Assembly: GCA_030587605.1 (NCBI GenBank)
Contig: JAUQYT010000275.1
Span: 1-10,407, forward strand
Source of the DNA: Candidatus Njordarchaeum guaymasense
GTDB taxonomy: Archaea > Asgardarchaeota > Njordarchaeia > Njordarchaeales > Njordarchaeaceae
Reading direction: 5' to 3'
DNA: 10,407 bases
Both the position numbers and the translations under genes were made by a program. Position 1 is the first letter of the stretch. Each line of letters opens with the position of its first letter. The notes under the pieces are model-generated. The model was given only the letters and a program-made list of their open reading frames with translations. It did not search any database and was not told where the DNA came from. Shown here one piece after another: positions 1 through 5,789 of this stretch.

Positions 1-627
1 GTTCGTTGGAACGAGGAAGCCTCCTACAGGGCGAGCTGTGGGGGGATATTCAAGGTGTCCGGCATTTGGATTCCAGTCTGTGTCTACAGTCACATGTGAT
101 ATGAAGAGGATGTTTATCGGAAATTGAGGGTTCTCAAGGTCTGAGAGCCTCGCCCTGAGCATTATGTAGGTATCGCCTTGGTCCCAAGCATTTTGGGATA
201 GTGCGGGGAACCAGTCATTGAACCCTGGGTCCCATTTCCATAGACCTTCAGCTAGTGAGTTAACGACAATTCTCCATTCGGCTCCCAAGTCATGTAGATT
301 ATAGCCCGGAAAATCTTCGTCTGTGCCGCTATCACCAGTGGCTTGGTTTTGATCGACGTCTAGGTAGATCAGGAGAACTCTATCTCCCATATGGCCGCCT
401 GCAAACTCCGCTCTGAAGTAAATGTATTCGCTGTCATACGTTACATAACAGATGGTCATATCCTCTAGCGGTCGTAATCCTGGGTCAGGTTCGGTTGCAT
501 CACCTGTCGGATCTGGATACTTGGCAGCTTCATCCCAGTTTGGCCAGACAATAAAACCGGCAGATACGGTCGAAACCAGCAGAGAGAGAAAAAGAATTCC
601 AAGCAAAGCCGTGAAAAGCCTTCTCAT
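1..627 (-). CDS. Exported archaeal protein with signal peptide, partial (3' end beyond window)
   Basis: The reverse strand opens with ATG at 627 and stays open to the window edge (209 codons visible, no stop). Residues 1-23 form a classical signal peptide: MRRLF, a leucine-rich core, then VSA just before GFIVWPNW. The mature part is acidic and aromatic, with a Ca-binding-like segment (LDVDQNQATGD, then TDED) near residues 90-105. The last visible residues are ARPVGGFLVPTN. A PVGGF/VPTN stretch leading into a hydrophobic C-terminal helix is, in my experience, typical of surface-anchored proteins in Bathyarchaeia-like archaea, but the helix itself lies outside the window. The protein is probably a cell-surface protein; its substrate or role is unknown. 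It is transcribed away from the rest of the window and appears unrelated to the defence and mobile genes. The start follows a TATA-like box by a normal distance. Confidence 0.8.
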   Translation of the reverse strand, partial: MRRLFTALLGILFLSLLVSTVSAGFIVWPNWDEAAKYPDPTGDATEPDPGLRPLEDMTICYVTYDSEYIYFRAEFAGGHMGDRVLLIYLDVDQNQATGDSGTDEDFPGYNLHDLGAEWRIVVNSLAEGLWKWDPGFNDWFPALSQNAWDQGDTYIMLRARLSDLENPQFPINILFISHVTVDTDWNPNAGHLEYPPTARPVGGFLVPTN

Positions 628-660
628 AAAGACTCACATTTCACATAACTTCTGTTTCTG

Positions 661-671
661 GCTATTTAATC
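661..671 (-). promoter_or_regulatory. TATA-like box of the exported-protein gene
   Basis: Read on the minus strand the sequence is GATTAAATAGC, an archaeal TATA-like element. Its centre lies about 39 nt before the ATG at 627, which predicts a transcript starting near 640 with a leader of about 12 nt. The support is motif and spacing only. Confidence 0.45.
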
Positions 672-814
672 GTTTGCAAAACAGGCTCTGATAATTTCAG
701 GGCGAAACAGGCTCCTGAGCTTGCTTGATGACTTTCCGGCGATAAAGAGACTAAATCTTGTCAAACAATGCTTTGTGCGGGTTAGGTAGCGGGTAAAAAA
801 TAGAAGAATCAATA

Positions 815-842
815 GTTCAAATTACGACGGTCGCACCAAGAG
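815..842. repeat. Imperfect 28-bp direct repeat, copy 1
   Basis: This copy begins GTTCAA and contains TCGCACCAAG at 831-840. It matches copy 2 (63 bp downstream) at 23 of 28 positions. It is followed by a (CA)5 tract at 851-860. The function is unknown; it could be a binding site for a regulator or a remnant of a local duplication. Confidence 0.55.
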
Positions 843-877
843 ATAGTGAGCACACACACAATAACCAAGATCCTAAG

Positions 878-905
878 GTTCAACTTGCGATGCTCGCACC
901 AAGGG
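878..905. repeat. Imperfect 28-bp direct repeat, copy 2
   Basis: This is the second copy of the motif at 815-842, with TCGCACCAAG at 894-903. It is likewise followed by an alternating AC tract (906-915). The shared CA tail suggests that the whole motif-plus-tract unit was duplicated. Two copies are too few to call an array. Confidence 0.55.
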
Positions 906-933
906 ACACACACACTTTCTCCCCTGGCCCACT

Positions 934-966
934 GTTAGGGGAAGAATCCCCTAACAACCCCTCTTT
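934..966 (+). terminator. Hairpin with CCCCTCTTTT tail, copy A (terminator-like)
   Basis: GTTAGGGGA (934-942) and TCCCCTAAC (947-955) form a perfect 9-bp stem with a 4-nt loop, followed by AACCCCTCTTTT. The stem plus pyrimidine/T tail looks like a transcription terminator read on the plus strand, yet no plus-strand gene precedes it. A related element lies just after the OLD ATPase gene, so the two copies bracket that gene in the same orientation. It is either a terminator or a dispersed genomic repeat. Confidence 0.5.
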
Positions 967-1194
967 TCCTCTTCCGAGTATGTTTGCTATCACTCGCAAA
1001 ATCGAAATTAAAGCAGTCTCTCCGTGAGCGTACATTGCTCCCTTCTCTCCCGTTGCGCTGCTATGAGAATTCTGCACTCGGGTCAGGAAAGTTTACAGTC
1101 TACCATGACAATCTTTCATTGCAGGGGGAAGTTTCGTTAGATAAGGCTAATGCTTTGAAATGTTGTATTACAAGGCGCTCCAGAAAAGCTGAAG

Positions 1195-1202
1195 CTATAT
1201 TA
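1195..1202 (+). promoter_or_regulatory. TATA-like box of the OLD ATPase gene
   Basis: CTATATTA preceded by a purine-rich AAAAGCTGAAG stretch. The centre predicts transcription from about 1225, giving a leader of about 33 nt to the ATG at 1258. This places the in-frame TTG at 1216 upstream of the likely transcript start and favours the ATG. Confidence 0.45.
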
Positions 1203-1257
1203 CACGCTAATCTTCTTGGAAAAATCAATAAAGCCAAACATCAGGGCGGTCATTTAT

Positions 1258-2787
1258 ATGATTAAAGAATTTACCATACAGTATTTCAAGGCCTTTGAGA
1301 ATGTCACTGCGAAAGGTTTGGGACGACTGAATGCATTCGTGGGGCGTAATAACGCTGGTAAGAGCACTGTGCTGCACGCCCTAGACTTGGCTGGGCTCGC
1401 CCTTCGTTGGAATGACTGGAGCCGTTTTCAACTTAAGCTCAAGATTGAAGACCTGTTCCCATGGGATCGCGGAGATTTCGCTCTTTCCTTCACTACTGCC
1501 GCGGGTCAAACAGTCAAGATATCTGCCCAAAACCGTCGTCAACCGATTGTGAACTTAGGTGGAGCTACCAAAGAGGAATTCAATTCCCTACTCATCGTGC
1601 CAGATCCAGAGTATGGCTTGCTGAATAGACAGCCAGTGAGTCCCAAGATTGTAATCGATTCTGTCCAAAACAGAAACTATACGAACATCAACGCTCTTGA
1701 CATCCTACAAGCGGTTCAGTTCTATGCAAGGAAGGGCGAACGCGGTTTCACTCAGAGAGACTTTGACAATCTAATAGAGCAGGTGCGCAGATTTTTCCCA
1801 GAATTAGAAGAAATCGCAAGCGACCGCACAGAAGACCTCCTAGCAACTCTCAATTACAGGGAAAGTGGCCGGGTACTTGACATTCTTTACTGTGGGATGG
1901 GCTTAAAGAGGTTCTTGGATATCCTCATCAAAGTCACCCTCTCCAAAGCCTCCATCGTTCTTATCGACGAACCTGAGTACGGAATGCATCCAGAGCTACA
2001 GCGTCGGTTCTTAACTTTCCTGAACGACCTAGCGACGAAACAGGATCTTCAATTCTTCATGGCAACTCATTCTCCGGTCTTTCTCAACACGTCAGCTGAC
2101 ATAGAGGTCTTTCGGGTACGCAATGAAGCTGGCTGTCGTACAATCGTGCAGGTACCATCGAAACTACGACATACGATCTTTGGCGACCTAGGAGTACGCC
2201 CAAGTGATCTCTATCAAAATGATATTTGTCTCATGGTAGAAGGGCAAGATGATGTTGTCTTTTTCGAGTACGTGCTACACGAACTCTACGCTCAGGAGTT
2301 CGCTGGTCTAGCCGTTGGGGTCGTACAATACGCTGGTAAGGCAGCCGCAGGCATCACGACAGGCGACCTGTCTACCGCAAATGTTGCTGGTGCACAACCT
2401 TTCGTCCACTGGATCCGAGATAGGGATGCAGGACCGAATGATCCCCCTGATCCAGAAGCTGAATCTTTCGTCAAGGCTCTTGTCACAGCTGACCAATCAG
2501 CGAGCTTGTTGGCCAAGCGCGAGATCGAATTTTACGTTCCCGAAGAGGTCTACGTGGAGGCGCAAAGCGAAGATCCCGTCAAGGAGACAACCGCACGTGA
2601 TTTATACCGTGATCAGTCTCAGAAACTTCGCAATGCCTTAGGACAATCTGGATGTAATATTCCCCGAGGCTCCGTGCTACGCTCACTCTTGAGGCGTCAT
2701 CTAACGAAATCGAATCTCAATCCCGAGATAAGGAAAATAGTTGAGGATATTCTGGTTCCATGGGCCAAGAACATTCGAGGCAACTAA
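1258..2787 (+). CDS. OLD-family ATP-dependent nuclease (ABC ATPase fused to TOPRIM domain)
   Basis: The protein is 509 aa from ATG 1258; the frame is also open upstream to a TTG at 1216, which I reject because of the promoter position and because family members begin with MIKxFxIxxFKxF. The ATPase half shows the N-terminal strand with the FKAFENV element, Walker A GRNNAGKST (29-37), a signature-like region YCGMGLKRF (211-219), Walker B IVLIDEPE (233-240) and H-loop ATHSPVF (269-275). The C-terminal half looks like a TOPRIM domain: MVEGQDD with E328, then RDRD (D388/D390), followed by EIEFYVPEE. OLD-type proteins use ATP binding to control a metal-dependent DNA nuclease and are frequent anti-phage effectors. 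The TOPRIM part also resembles the DUF4435-like half of PARIS systems, so a fused AriA/AriB-type protein is an alternative. There is no UvrD-like helicase (Gabija GajB) or reverse transcriptase next to it, so it appears to be a single-gene system. It is convergent with cas1. Confidence 0.85.
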   Translation: MIKEFTIQYFKAFENVTAKGLGRLNAFVGRNNAGKSTVLHALDLAGLALRWNDWSRFQLKLKIEDLFPWDRGDFALSFTTAAGQTVKISAQNRRQPIVNLGGATKEEFNSLLIVPDPEYGLLNRQPVSPKIVIDSVQNRNYTNINALDILQAVQFYARKGERGFTQRDFDNLIEQVRRFFPELEEIASDRTEDLLATLNYRESGRVLDILYCGMGLKRFLDILIKVTLSKASIVLIDEPEYGMHPELQRRFLTFLNDLATKQDLQFFMATHSPVFLNTSADIEVFRVRNEAGCRTIVQVPSKLRHTIFGDLGVRPSDLYQNDICLMVEGQDDVVFFEYVLHELYAQEFAGLAVGVVQYAGKAAAGITTGDLSTANVAGAQPFVHWIRDRDAGPNDPPDPEAESFVKALVTADQSASLLAKREIEFYVPEEVYVEAQSEDPVKETTARDLYRDQSQKLRNALGQSGCNIPRGSVLRSLLRRHLTKSNLNPEIRKIVEDILVPWAKNIRGN

Positions 2788-2819
2788 CAACCCAGATTCT
2801 CAAATAAGTAAGAGAAGTT

Positions 2820-2852
2820 GCTAGAGAAGGAATCCTCTAAGACCCCTCTTTG
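2820..2852 (+). terminator. Hairpin with CCCCTCTTT tail, copy B (likely OLD gene terminator)
   Basis: This element starts 33 nt after the OLD stop codon. TAGAG (2822-2826) pairs with CTCTA (2835-2839), followed by GACCCCTCTTTG. It aligns with copy A (934-966) at 26 of 33 columns; all six substitutions are transitions and there is one single-base gap. One paired position changed from G-C to A-T, keeping the pair. It probably ends the plus-strand OLD transcript between the convergent genes. Confidence 0.5.
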
Positions 2853-2913
2853 TTTTGCGGTCTGTTCACAAATGGCTACTCAGCCGAAAGAGACAAAGAG
2901 ACTAGAAACGGGC

Positions 2914-4191
2914 CTAGAGACTTGGGACGGTTGCAAGAGCCGCTGAGATCGTTTTCTGAAACAAGGTCTTCTGATATCTTGTGCCCAGCCTGTCAACAAC
3001 CTTCTGATAGACTTTGAAGGACCTGTCGCTTCGTCCGTGCTTACGCAAGCCATGAAGTGTACTTTTACTAATGCCCAGTTCTCTTGCTTCCTTCATCGAC
3101 AACTCCAGAATCCTTTTGCGTATCGCTTGGGCGTCGTGTCTCACTAAACTTGGAGTGGGCTCCATAAAATCGATAGAACTAGATTTGCCTACGAGAAAAC
3201 GGGCTAGCTCCTGCGTCTTATTCAAGATAACGGTGTCCCACTTCCAAGTCTTACCCTTGTACTTGACACCAGAATTAAAGCGGTCCCTGAGAAGTCCTAG
3301 GAACCTTTTCTTGGCTTCAACCTCGATGCGGTAGCGGTAGTCGTCACCCATAAAATAGAAGTCCTTCATATCCAAGGAACCGGATTCGAACGCCTCTATA
3401 GTAGTTAGGTCGCCAATCCACCTGTAAGGCTCCTGCAAATCATACACCAAAGACTGCTTACTCTGGTAATCGCTGAACTCATGCAGGAAACCGACCGATG
3501 GTTCCAACCCAACGGTATTAATTGCCTTCCGGCACTCTCCTTCCAAAACTCCGTAGGCATAGTTGAGACAAAGGTTAACCGGATCAGAAGCATTGTACTG
3601 ATGGCTTCTAATGATCCTACTTTGAAAATCAAATGTTTCTGGAATGATTGATTGAATTGCTTTCCAATACTGTTGCGCTACTCTGCCCTCAACCGTTCTA
3701 ATATCGTCAACGTTCTTTGCTTTCGACAAGGCTAGGGATTCAACGTTTGCTCTTCTAGATTGTCTTTCTATGTCGTATCTTTCCCCAAGCCATCTCAACA
3801 CATCGTTGGTCCGTTGGATCTTCGCCTTCACCAATTCATAGGCGATCCTATCCTTCTTTTGCGGATCTTTATAGGCTTCCAGTTGTGCAGATCTCAGATC
3901 TGCTTTAACCGGCATAGGTGGAAGAATAGACGATATGAGGCTTCCATCAAAGTTCAGTATGAAGACTGGAACCTTGTTTCGTGAAAGCCAATGAAACGCC
4001 TGTAACGACACATAGCCGCTATGACCATCAATGATGATTGAATCATACGGTATTCTCCTAGGTCGAAATGTATAATGAGAAGGTACTTCTCCGTAATCGC
4101 CACGACCATCGGTGACATCAAGATCTGAGCGGGACCTTAGATTTCGGACCCTTAGCTTCACTCCATACCCCGACAGGTGCAACAGATTCAA
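2914..4191 (-). CDS. cas1: Stand-alone Cas1 integrase with C-terminal helix-turn-helix
   Basis: The protein is 425 aa and starts at TTG 4191. The N-terminal LLHLSGYGVKLRV is the usual first strand of Cas1, a stop lies a few codons upstream, and a GAGGT ribosome site sits 4 nt before the TTG. The N-terminal beta domain (about 1-95) contains YDSIIIDGHSGYVS and the VPVFIL segment. The alpha domain carries the metal-binding catalytic set: E168 (TVEGRVAQQYW), H237 (VGFLHEF) and D251 (SLVYDLQEPYR), plus the conserved NYAYGVLEGECRKAI helix (210-224). All look intact, so the protein should be an active DNA integrase. Residues about 355-400 form an added helix-turn-helix (SMKEARELGISKSTLHGLRK). Such C-terminal HTH extensions occur in casposon integrases and also, as far as I recall, in some archaeal CRISPR Cas1 proteins, so the extension alone does not decide. 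No cas2, other cas gene or CRISPR repeat is visible in the window. It could act as a transposon-type integrase, an orphan adaptation protein, or part of a locus that continues elsewhere. Confidence 0.9.
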   Translation of the reverse strand: MNLLHLSGYGVKLRVRNLRSRSDLDVTDGRGDYGEVPSHYTFRPRRIPYDSIIIDGHSGYVSLQAFHWLSRNKVPVFILNFDGSLISSILPPMPVKADLRSAQLEAYKDPQKKDRIAYELVKAKIQRTNDVLRWLGERYDIERQSRRANVESLALSKAKNVDDIRTVEGRVAQQYWKAIQSIIPETFDFQSRIIRSHQYNASDPVNLCLNYAYGVLEGECRKAINTVGLEPSVGFLHEFSDYQSKQSLVYDLQEPYRWIGDLTTIEAFESGSLDMKDFYFMGDDYRYRIEVEAKKRFLGLLRDRFNSGVKYKGKTWKWDTVILNKTQELARFLVGKSSSIDFMEPTPSLVRHDAQAIRKRILELSMKEARELGISKSTLHGLRKHGRSDRSFKVYQKVVDRLGTRYQKTLFQKTISAALATVPSL

Positions 4192-4195
4192 TTCT

Positions 4196-4205
4196 ACCTC
4201 TCCCT
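4196..4205 (-). promoter_or_regulatory. Ribosome binding site deciding the TTG start of cas1
   Basis: On the minus strand the sequence is AGGGAGAGGT, ending 4 nt before the TTG at 4191-4189. This purine-rich Shine-Dalgarno motif supports the non-ATG start. Confidence 0.6.
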
Positions 4206-4253
4206 CGCCTTACGGACTCTGATCTCATCGTCCATTTTCACAGACACGGCTGA

Positions 4254-4262
4254 CAATATACC
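4254..4262 (-). promoter_or_regulatory. Candidate TATA box for cas1
   Basis: Read on the minus strand it is GGTATATTG. It would place the transcript start near 4232 and give a leader of about 40 nt. A second candidate (minus-strand GTATATAGA, about 4305-4313) lies between two GAAACTAATC repeats and would give a longer leader. I cannot choose between them from sequence alone. Confidence 0.35.
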
Positions 4263-4296
4263 TTGGTTTTCAGAGACGTGGAGTTCAGAGGTTGTC

Positions 4297-4326
4297 GAAA
4301 CTAATCTATATACTGTGAAACTAATC
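4297..4326. repeat. Two GAAACTAATC direct repeats exactly 20 bp apart
   Basis: Identical 10-mers occur at 4297-4306 and 4317-4326, about two helical turns apart, with a TATA-like TCTATATAC between them. They lie upstream of cas1 and could be a site for a dimeric regulator. Only two copies exist, so chance is possible. Confidence 0.4.
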
Positions 4327-4348
4327 CAACGCTTACCCGAATCTGAAA

Positions 4349-4373
4349 CAGCGTCATGCCGAAAATGACGCTG
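4349..4373. repeat. Perfect 9-bp inverted repeat (hairpin) upstream of cas1
   Basis: CAGCGTCAT (4349-4357) and ATGACGCTG (4365-4373) are perfect complements around a 7-nt loop. The element sits about 150 nt downstream of the regulator stop and about 160 nt upstream of the cas1 start. It may be a terminator of the minus-strand regulator transcript or a protein-binding site; no long T tract follows it directly. Confidence 0.45.
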
Positions 4374-4525
4374 GAGAACATGAAAAAGGCTGAAACCTTC
4401 GAGATCTTAACCTTAAAGGTGACGCAGTCTTGTTCTCATCTCGGCCGTGGCTAACTCTCGCTCAGACCGCAATTCAAGATTTCTAAACTTACACCATAGC
4501 CGGAAATATGAAGAGGATTCATCGT

Positions 4526-5128
4526 TCATCTGACTCCCTGAGTTTCAGTTGTAACGATATCGTACAAGGCATCCAGAAACAGCTGAAGCCATTTGATGAA
4601 TGCTCGCGTCTCTGTGGGAGCGAGACCAGATGGAAGTCTTTTGTTGAGTTCTTGTTTCAAGACTCGCGACTCTTCATCCTTATCAGGATGCCTTGCAGAC
4701 CAACGAGACCAATAGTCGCTGTCAAATAGAAACATGAGTTGTTGATCGAATTGGAGCAAAGCCTCAACCAGTAGTGGGTCTTTTCGTGCTAATTCTGCTG
4801 TCTCGAGTATACCTTTGGCCAGCGGATAGTTCCCTATGACACGTCTGAAAGCATCGTACATAGCTGAGATGGACCGATTTCGCACTGCCTCTGCGCTGTG
4901 CCCTTGCTCAGTGAGTTGATACTCTATCCGTCCACTTTTTCCTTCCCTTCGAGTTATCAGCCCCTCTTTCTTCAATTGTTTGAGATAGCTACTCATGACA
5001 GGCTTCGAACAGGCAATATGCCCTAGCAAGTCAGTGAAGGTTGAACCCCCTGTCTCAAGGATTCTTAACAGGATATTTCGACGGTAACGTAGACGCCAAA
5101 CCTTTTGGCGCCAAGATGGCGAGCGCAC
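4526..5128 (-). CDS. Winged-helix transcriptional regulator (ArsR/MarR-like)
   Basis: The protein is 200 aa and starts at GTG 5128, the first possible start in a frame with a basic N-terminus (RQKVWRLRYRRNILLRIL). Residues about 14-80 form a winged helix: a first helix RNILLRILE, then FTDLLGHIACSKPVMSSYLKQLKKEGLI (recognition helix near 41-57) and a wing TRREGKSGRIEYQLTEQG. The remaining 120 residues look all-helical and may serve for dimerisation or ligand sensing; they carry no cysteine metal site that I can recognise. It is transcribed away from the 5192-7326 cluster, and the 63-bp gap between the two starts contains overlapping palindromes and one TATA element usable in both directions. 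That arrangement is typical of a regulator controlling itself and its divergent neighbour. The exact family is uncertain. Confidence 0.75.
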   Translation of the reverse strand: MRSPSWRQKVWRLRYRRNILLRILETGGSTFTDLLGHIACSKPVMSSYLKQLKKEGLITRREGKSGRIEYQLTEQGHSAEAVRNRSISAMYDAFRRVIGNYPLAKGILETAELARKDPLLVEALLQFDQQLMFLFDSDYWSRWSARHPDKDEESRVLKQELNKRLPSGLAPTETRAFIKWLQLFLDALYDIVTTETQGVR

Positions 5129-5132
5129 CTTC

Positions 5133-5160
5133 CTTACCTAGGTAAGTTTTCCTAACTTAC
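5133..5160. promoter_or_regulatory. Overlapping palindromic operator between divergent genes
   Basis: CTTACCTAGGTAAG (5133-5146) is a perfect 14-bp palindrome. GTAAGTT (5142-5148) and AACTTAC (5154-5160) form a second perfect dyad with a 5-bp spacer, sharing the GTAAG half-site with the first. Thus three GTAAG/CTTAC half-sites are regularly placed at the regulator's predicted transcript start and beside the shared TATA element. The probable ligand is the winged-helix regulator encoded just to the left, giving autoregulation plus control of the rightward cluster. Binding itself is inference. Confidence 0.6.
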
Positions 5161-5170
5161 TTATATATTA
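5160..5170. promoter_or_regulatory. Shared, bidirectional TATA element
   Basis: CTTATATATTA reads as a TATA box on both strands. Rightwards, about 26 nt from its centre leads to about 5191, the GTG/ATG start of the first cluster gene, implying a leaderless or almost leaderless transcript. Leftwards it leads to about 5139, just before the GTG of the regulator at 5128. No other TATA-like stretch lies in this gap. Confidence 0.55.
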
Positions 5171-5191
5171 AAGATTCCCTTTCAGTCCTCC

Positions 5192-5431
5192 GTGATGTCA
5201 TTGCGAACCCTTGAGTATAAACAGGCCATTATGCAAGTCCTTGAGAAGTCAACGCAACCTATGGATGTCGAAAAAATACGCGGAGCTTGCCGCATCGGCA
5301 ACTGGCAGACGGCGCTGAAGCATTGTTTGGAGCTCCGAATCGATGGTAAGATCCGAGGCACAAAGACCTCGAAAAGCTGGATCTTCTGGTCTAAGTTAAA
5401 GCAAACGGAGGTGAAAACTATTGAAACTTGA
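5192..5431 (+). CDS. Small winged-helix-like DNA-binding protein
   Basis: The protein is 79 aa from GTG 5192, or 78 aa from the ATG at 5195; the predicted transcript start makes either nearly leaderless. The N-terminal half has helices YKQAIMQVLEK and PMDVEKIRGACRIG. It is followed by a putative recognition helix NWQTALKHCLELRIDGKI and a wing RGTKTSKSWIFW, the layout of a minimal winged helix. It is the first gene of a plus-strand cluster. Its 3' end overlaps the next gene by 11 bp, which indicates translational coupling. It is likely a DNA-binding accessory or regulatory protein of a mobile element; the family is not identified. Confidence 0.65.
   Translation: MMSLRTLEYKQAIMQVLEKSTQPMDVEKIRGACRIGNWQTALKHCLELRIDGKIRGTKTSKSWIFWSKLKQTEVKTIET
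5407..5414 (+). promoter_or_regulatory. Full Shine-Dalgarno motif deciding the TTG start at 5421
   Basis: GGAGGTGA followed by a 6-nt spacer and TTG. This complete complement to the 16S rRNA 3' end lies inside the upstream gene and supports the overlapping, non-ATG start. Confidence 0.7.
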
Positions 5432-5726
5432 AACCAAGATCCGACGTTCTGCTCAACAAGTGAAAGAAGACGGTCAATATACTATCAAGTCGGTCACAGG
5501 TCCGCAGACGACGCGGTATGGCGCAGCGCTCGTATTGACAGTCAACGATGACGCCGACCAGGAGAAGACTCTCTTTCTACCCTATTCAACTGAGGTCAGC
5601 GACCAATCCAACCTCGCTCGACTAATGCAGGCTTTCGGCAAAGAGACAAACCTGTGGATAAAACGAAAGGTCGACATAACAATTGGACCTGACGGCAGAC
5701 GAACCATTAAACCCGTGATCAAATGA
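5421..5726 (+). CDS. Small OB-fold-like protein, putative ssDNA-binding
   Basis: The protein is 101 aa and starts at TTG, fixed by the strong ribosome site just upstream and by overlap with the preceding gene. The pattern is of short beta strands: YTIKSVTGPQTTRYGAALVLTVND, then EKTLFLPYS, a helix SNLARLMQAFG, and a closing strand KRKVDITIGPDGRRTIKPV. This order of strands with a helix before the final strand, and the basic GRRTIKPV end, resemble OB-fold nucleic-acid-binding proteins of phages and plasmids. No catalytic motif is visible. In a cluster with an AAA+ ATPase and winged-helix proteins, binding of single-stranded DNA during replication is plausible, but the assignment is structural guesswork. 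Confidence 0.55.
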   Translation: MKLETKIRRSAQQVKEDGQYTIKSVTGPQTTRYGAALVLTVNDDADQEKTLFLPYSTEVSDQSNLARLMQAFGKETNLWIKRKVDITIGPDGRRTIKPVIK

Positions 5727-5789
5727 GTCAACGTGAGAAATAACATCCATACATCATTCTCTCAACAATTTTTGAACTTGGCGTAACAT

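Larger units (their letters stand above)
628..1257. other. Gene-poor intergenic region (about 630 bp) with repeats and a hairpin
   Basis: I find no convincing gene between the exported-protein start and the OLD ATPase start. The short open frames here (plus 984-1265, minus 880-1077) start at TTG or cross repeat sequence and show no recognisable protein features. The region contains two imperfect copies of a 28-bp motif each followed by CA tracts, a perfect 9-bp stem hairpin with a T-rich tail, and promoter elements at both ends. A plus-strand TATA-like stretch (GGTAAAAAATAG, about 792-803) could drive a short non-coding RNA ending at the hairpin near 966, but this is inference only. Confidence 0.5.
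4192..4525. other. 334-bp intergenic region between cas1 and the regulator gene
   Basis: I see no gene here; the plus-strand frame 4177-4368 starts with GTG inside cas1 and covers the cas1 promoter. The stretch holds the cas1 ribosome site and TATA candidates, a 20-bp-spaced pair of GAAACTAATC repeats (4297-4306 and 4317-4326), the 9-bp stem hairpin 4349-4373 and a small dyad ACCTTAAAGGT (4410-4420). On the minus strand the region downstream of the regulator also contains a T-rich CCTTTTTCA stretch that may help termination. Confidence 0.5.

Noticed and set aside
880..1077. Minus-strand open frame of 65 codons
   Set aside because: It runs through the repeat, CA tract and hairpin; no domain, no ribosome site.
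984..1265. Plus-strand open frame of 93 codons before the OLD gene
   Set aside because: It starts at TTG, overlaps the OLD start and its promoter, has no ribosome site or recognisable domain, and its composition looks non-coding.
4177..4368. Plus-strand open frame of 63 codons upstream of cas1
   Set aside because: It overlaps the cas1 start, its ribosome site and TATA candidates on the opposite strand; there is no coding signal.
4410..4420. Short dyad ACCTTAAAGGT
   Set aside because: Five-base arms are expected by chance in a gap of this size; no related copy was found near other starts.
5105..5114. Perfect 10-bp palindrome TTGGCGCCAA
   Set aside because: It lies in the first codons of the winged-helix regulator and has no half-site in common with the operator; probably a coding coincidence.
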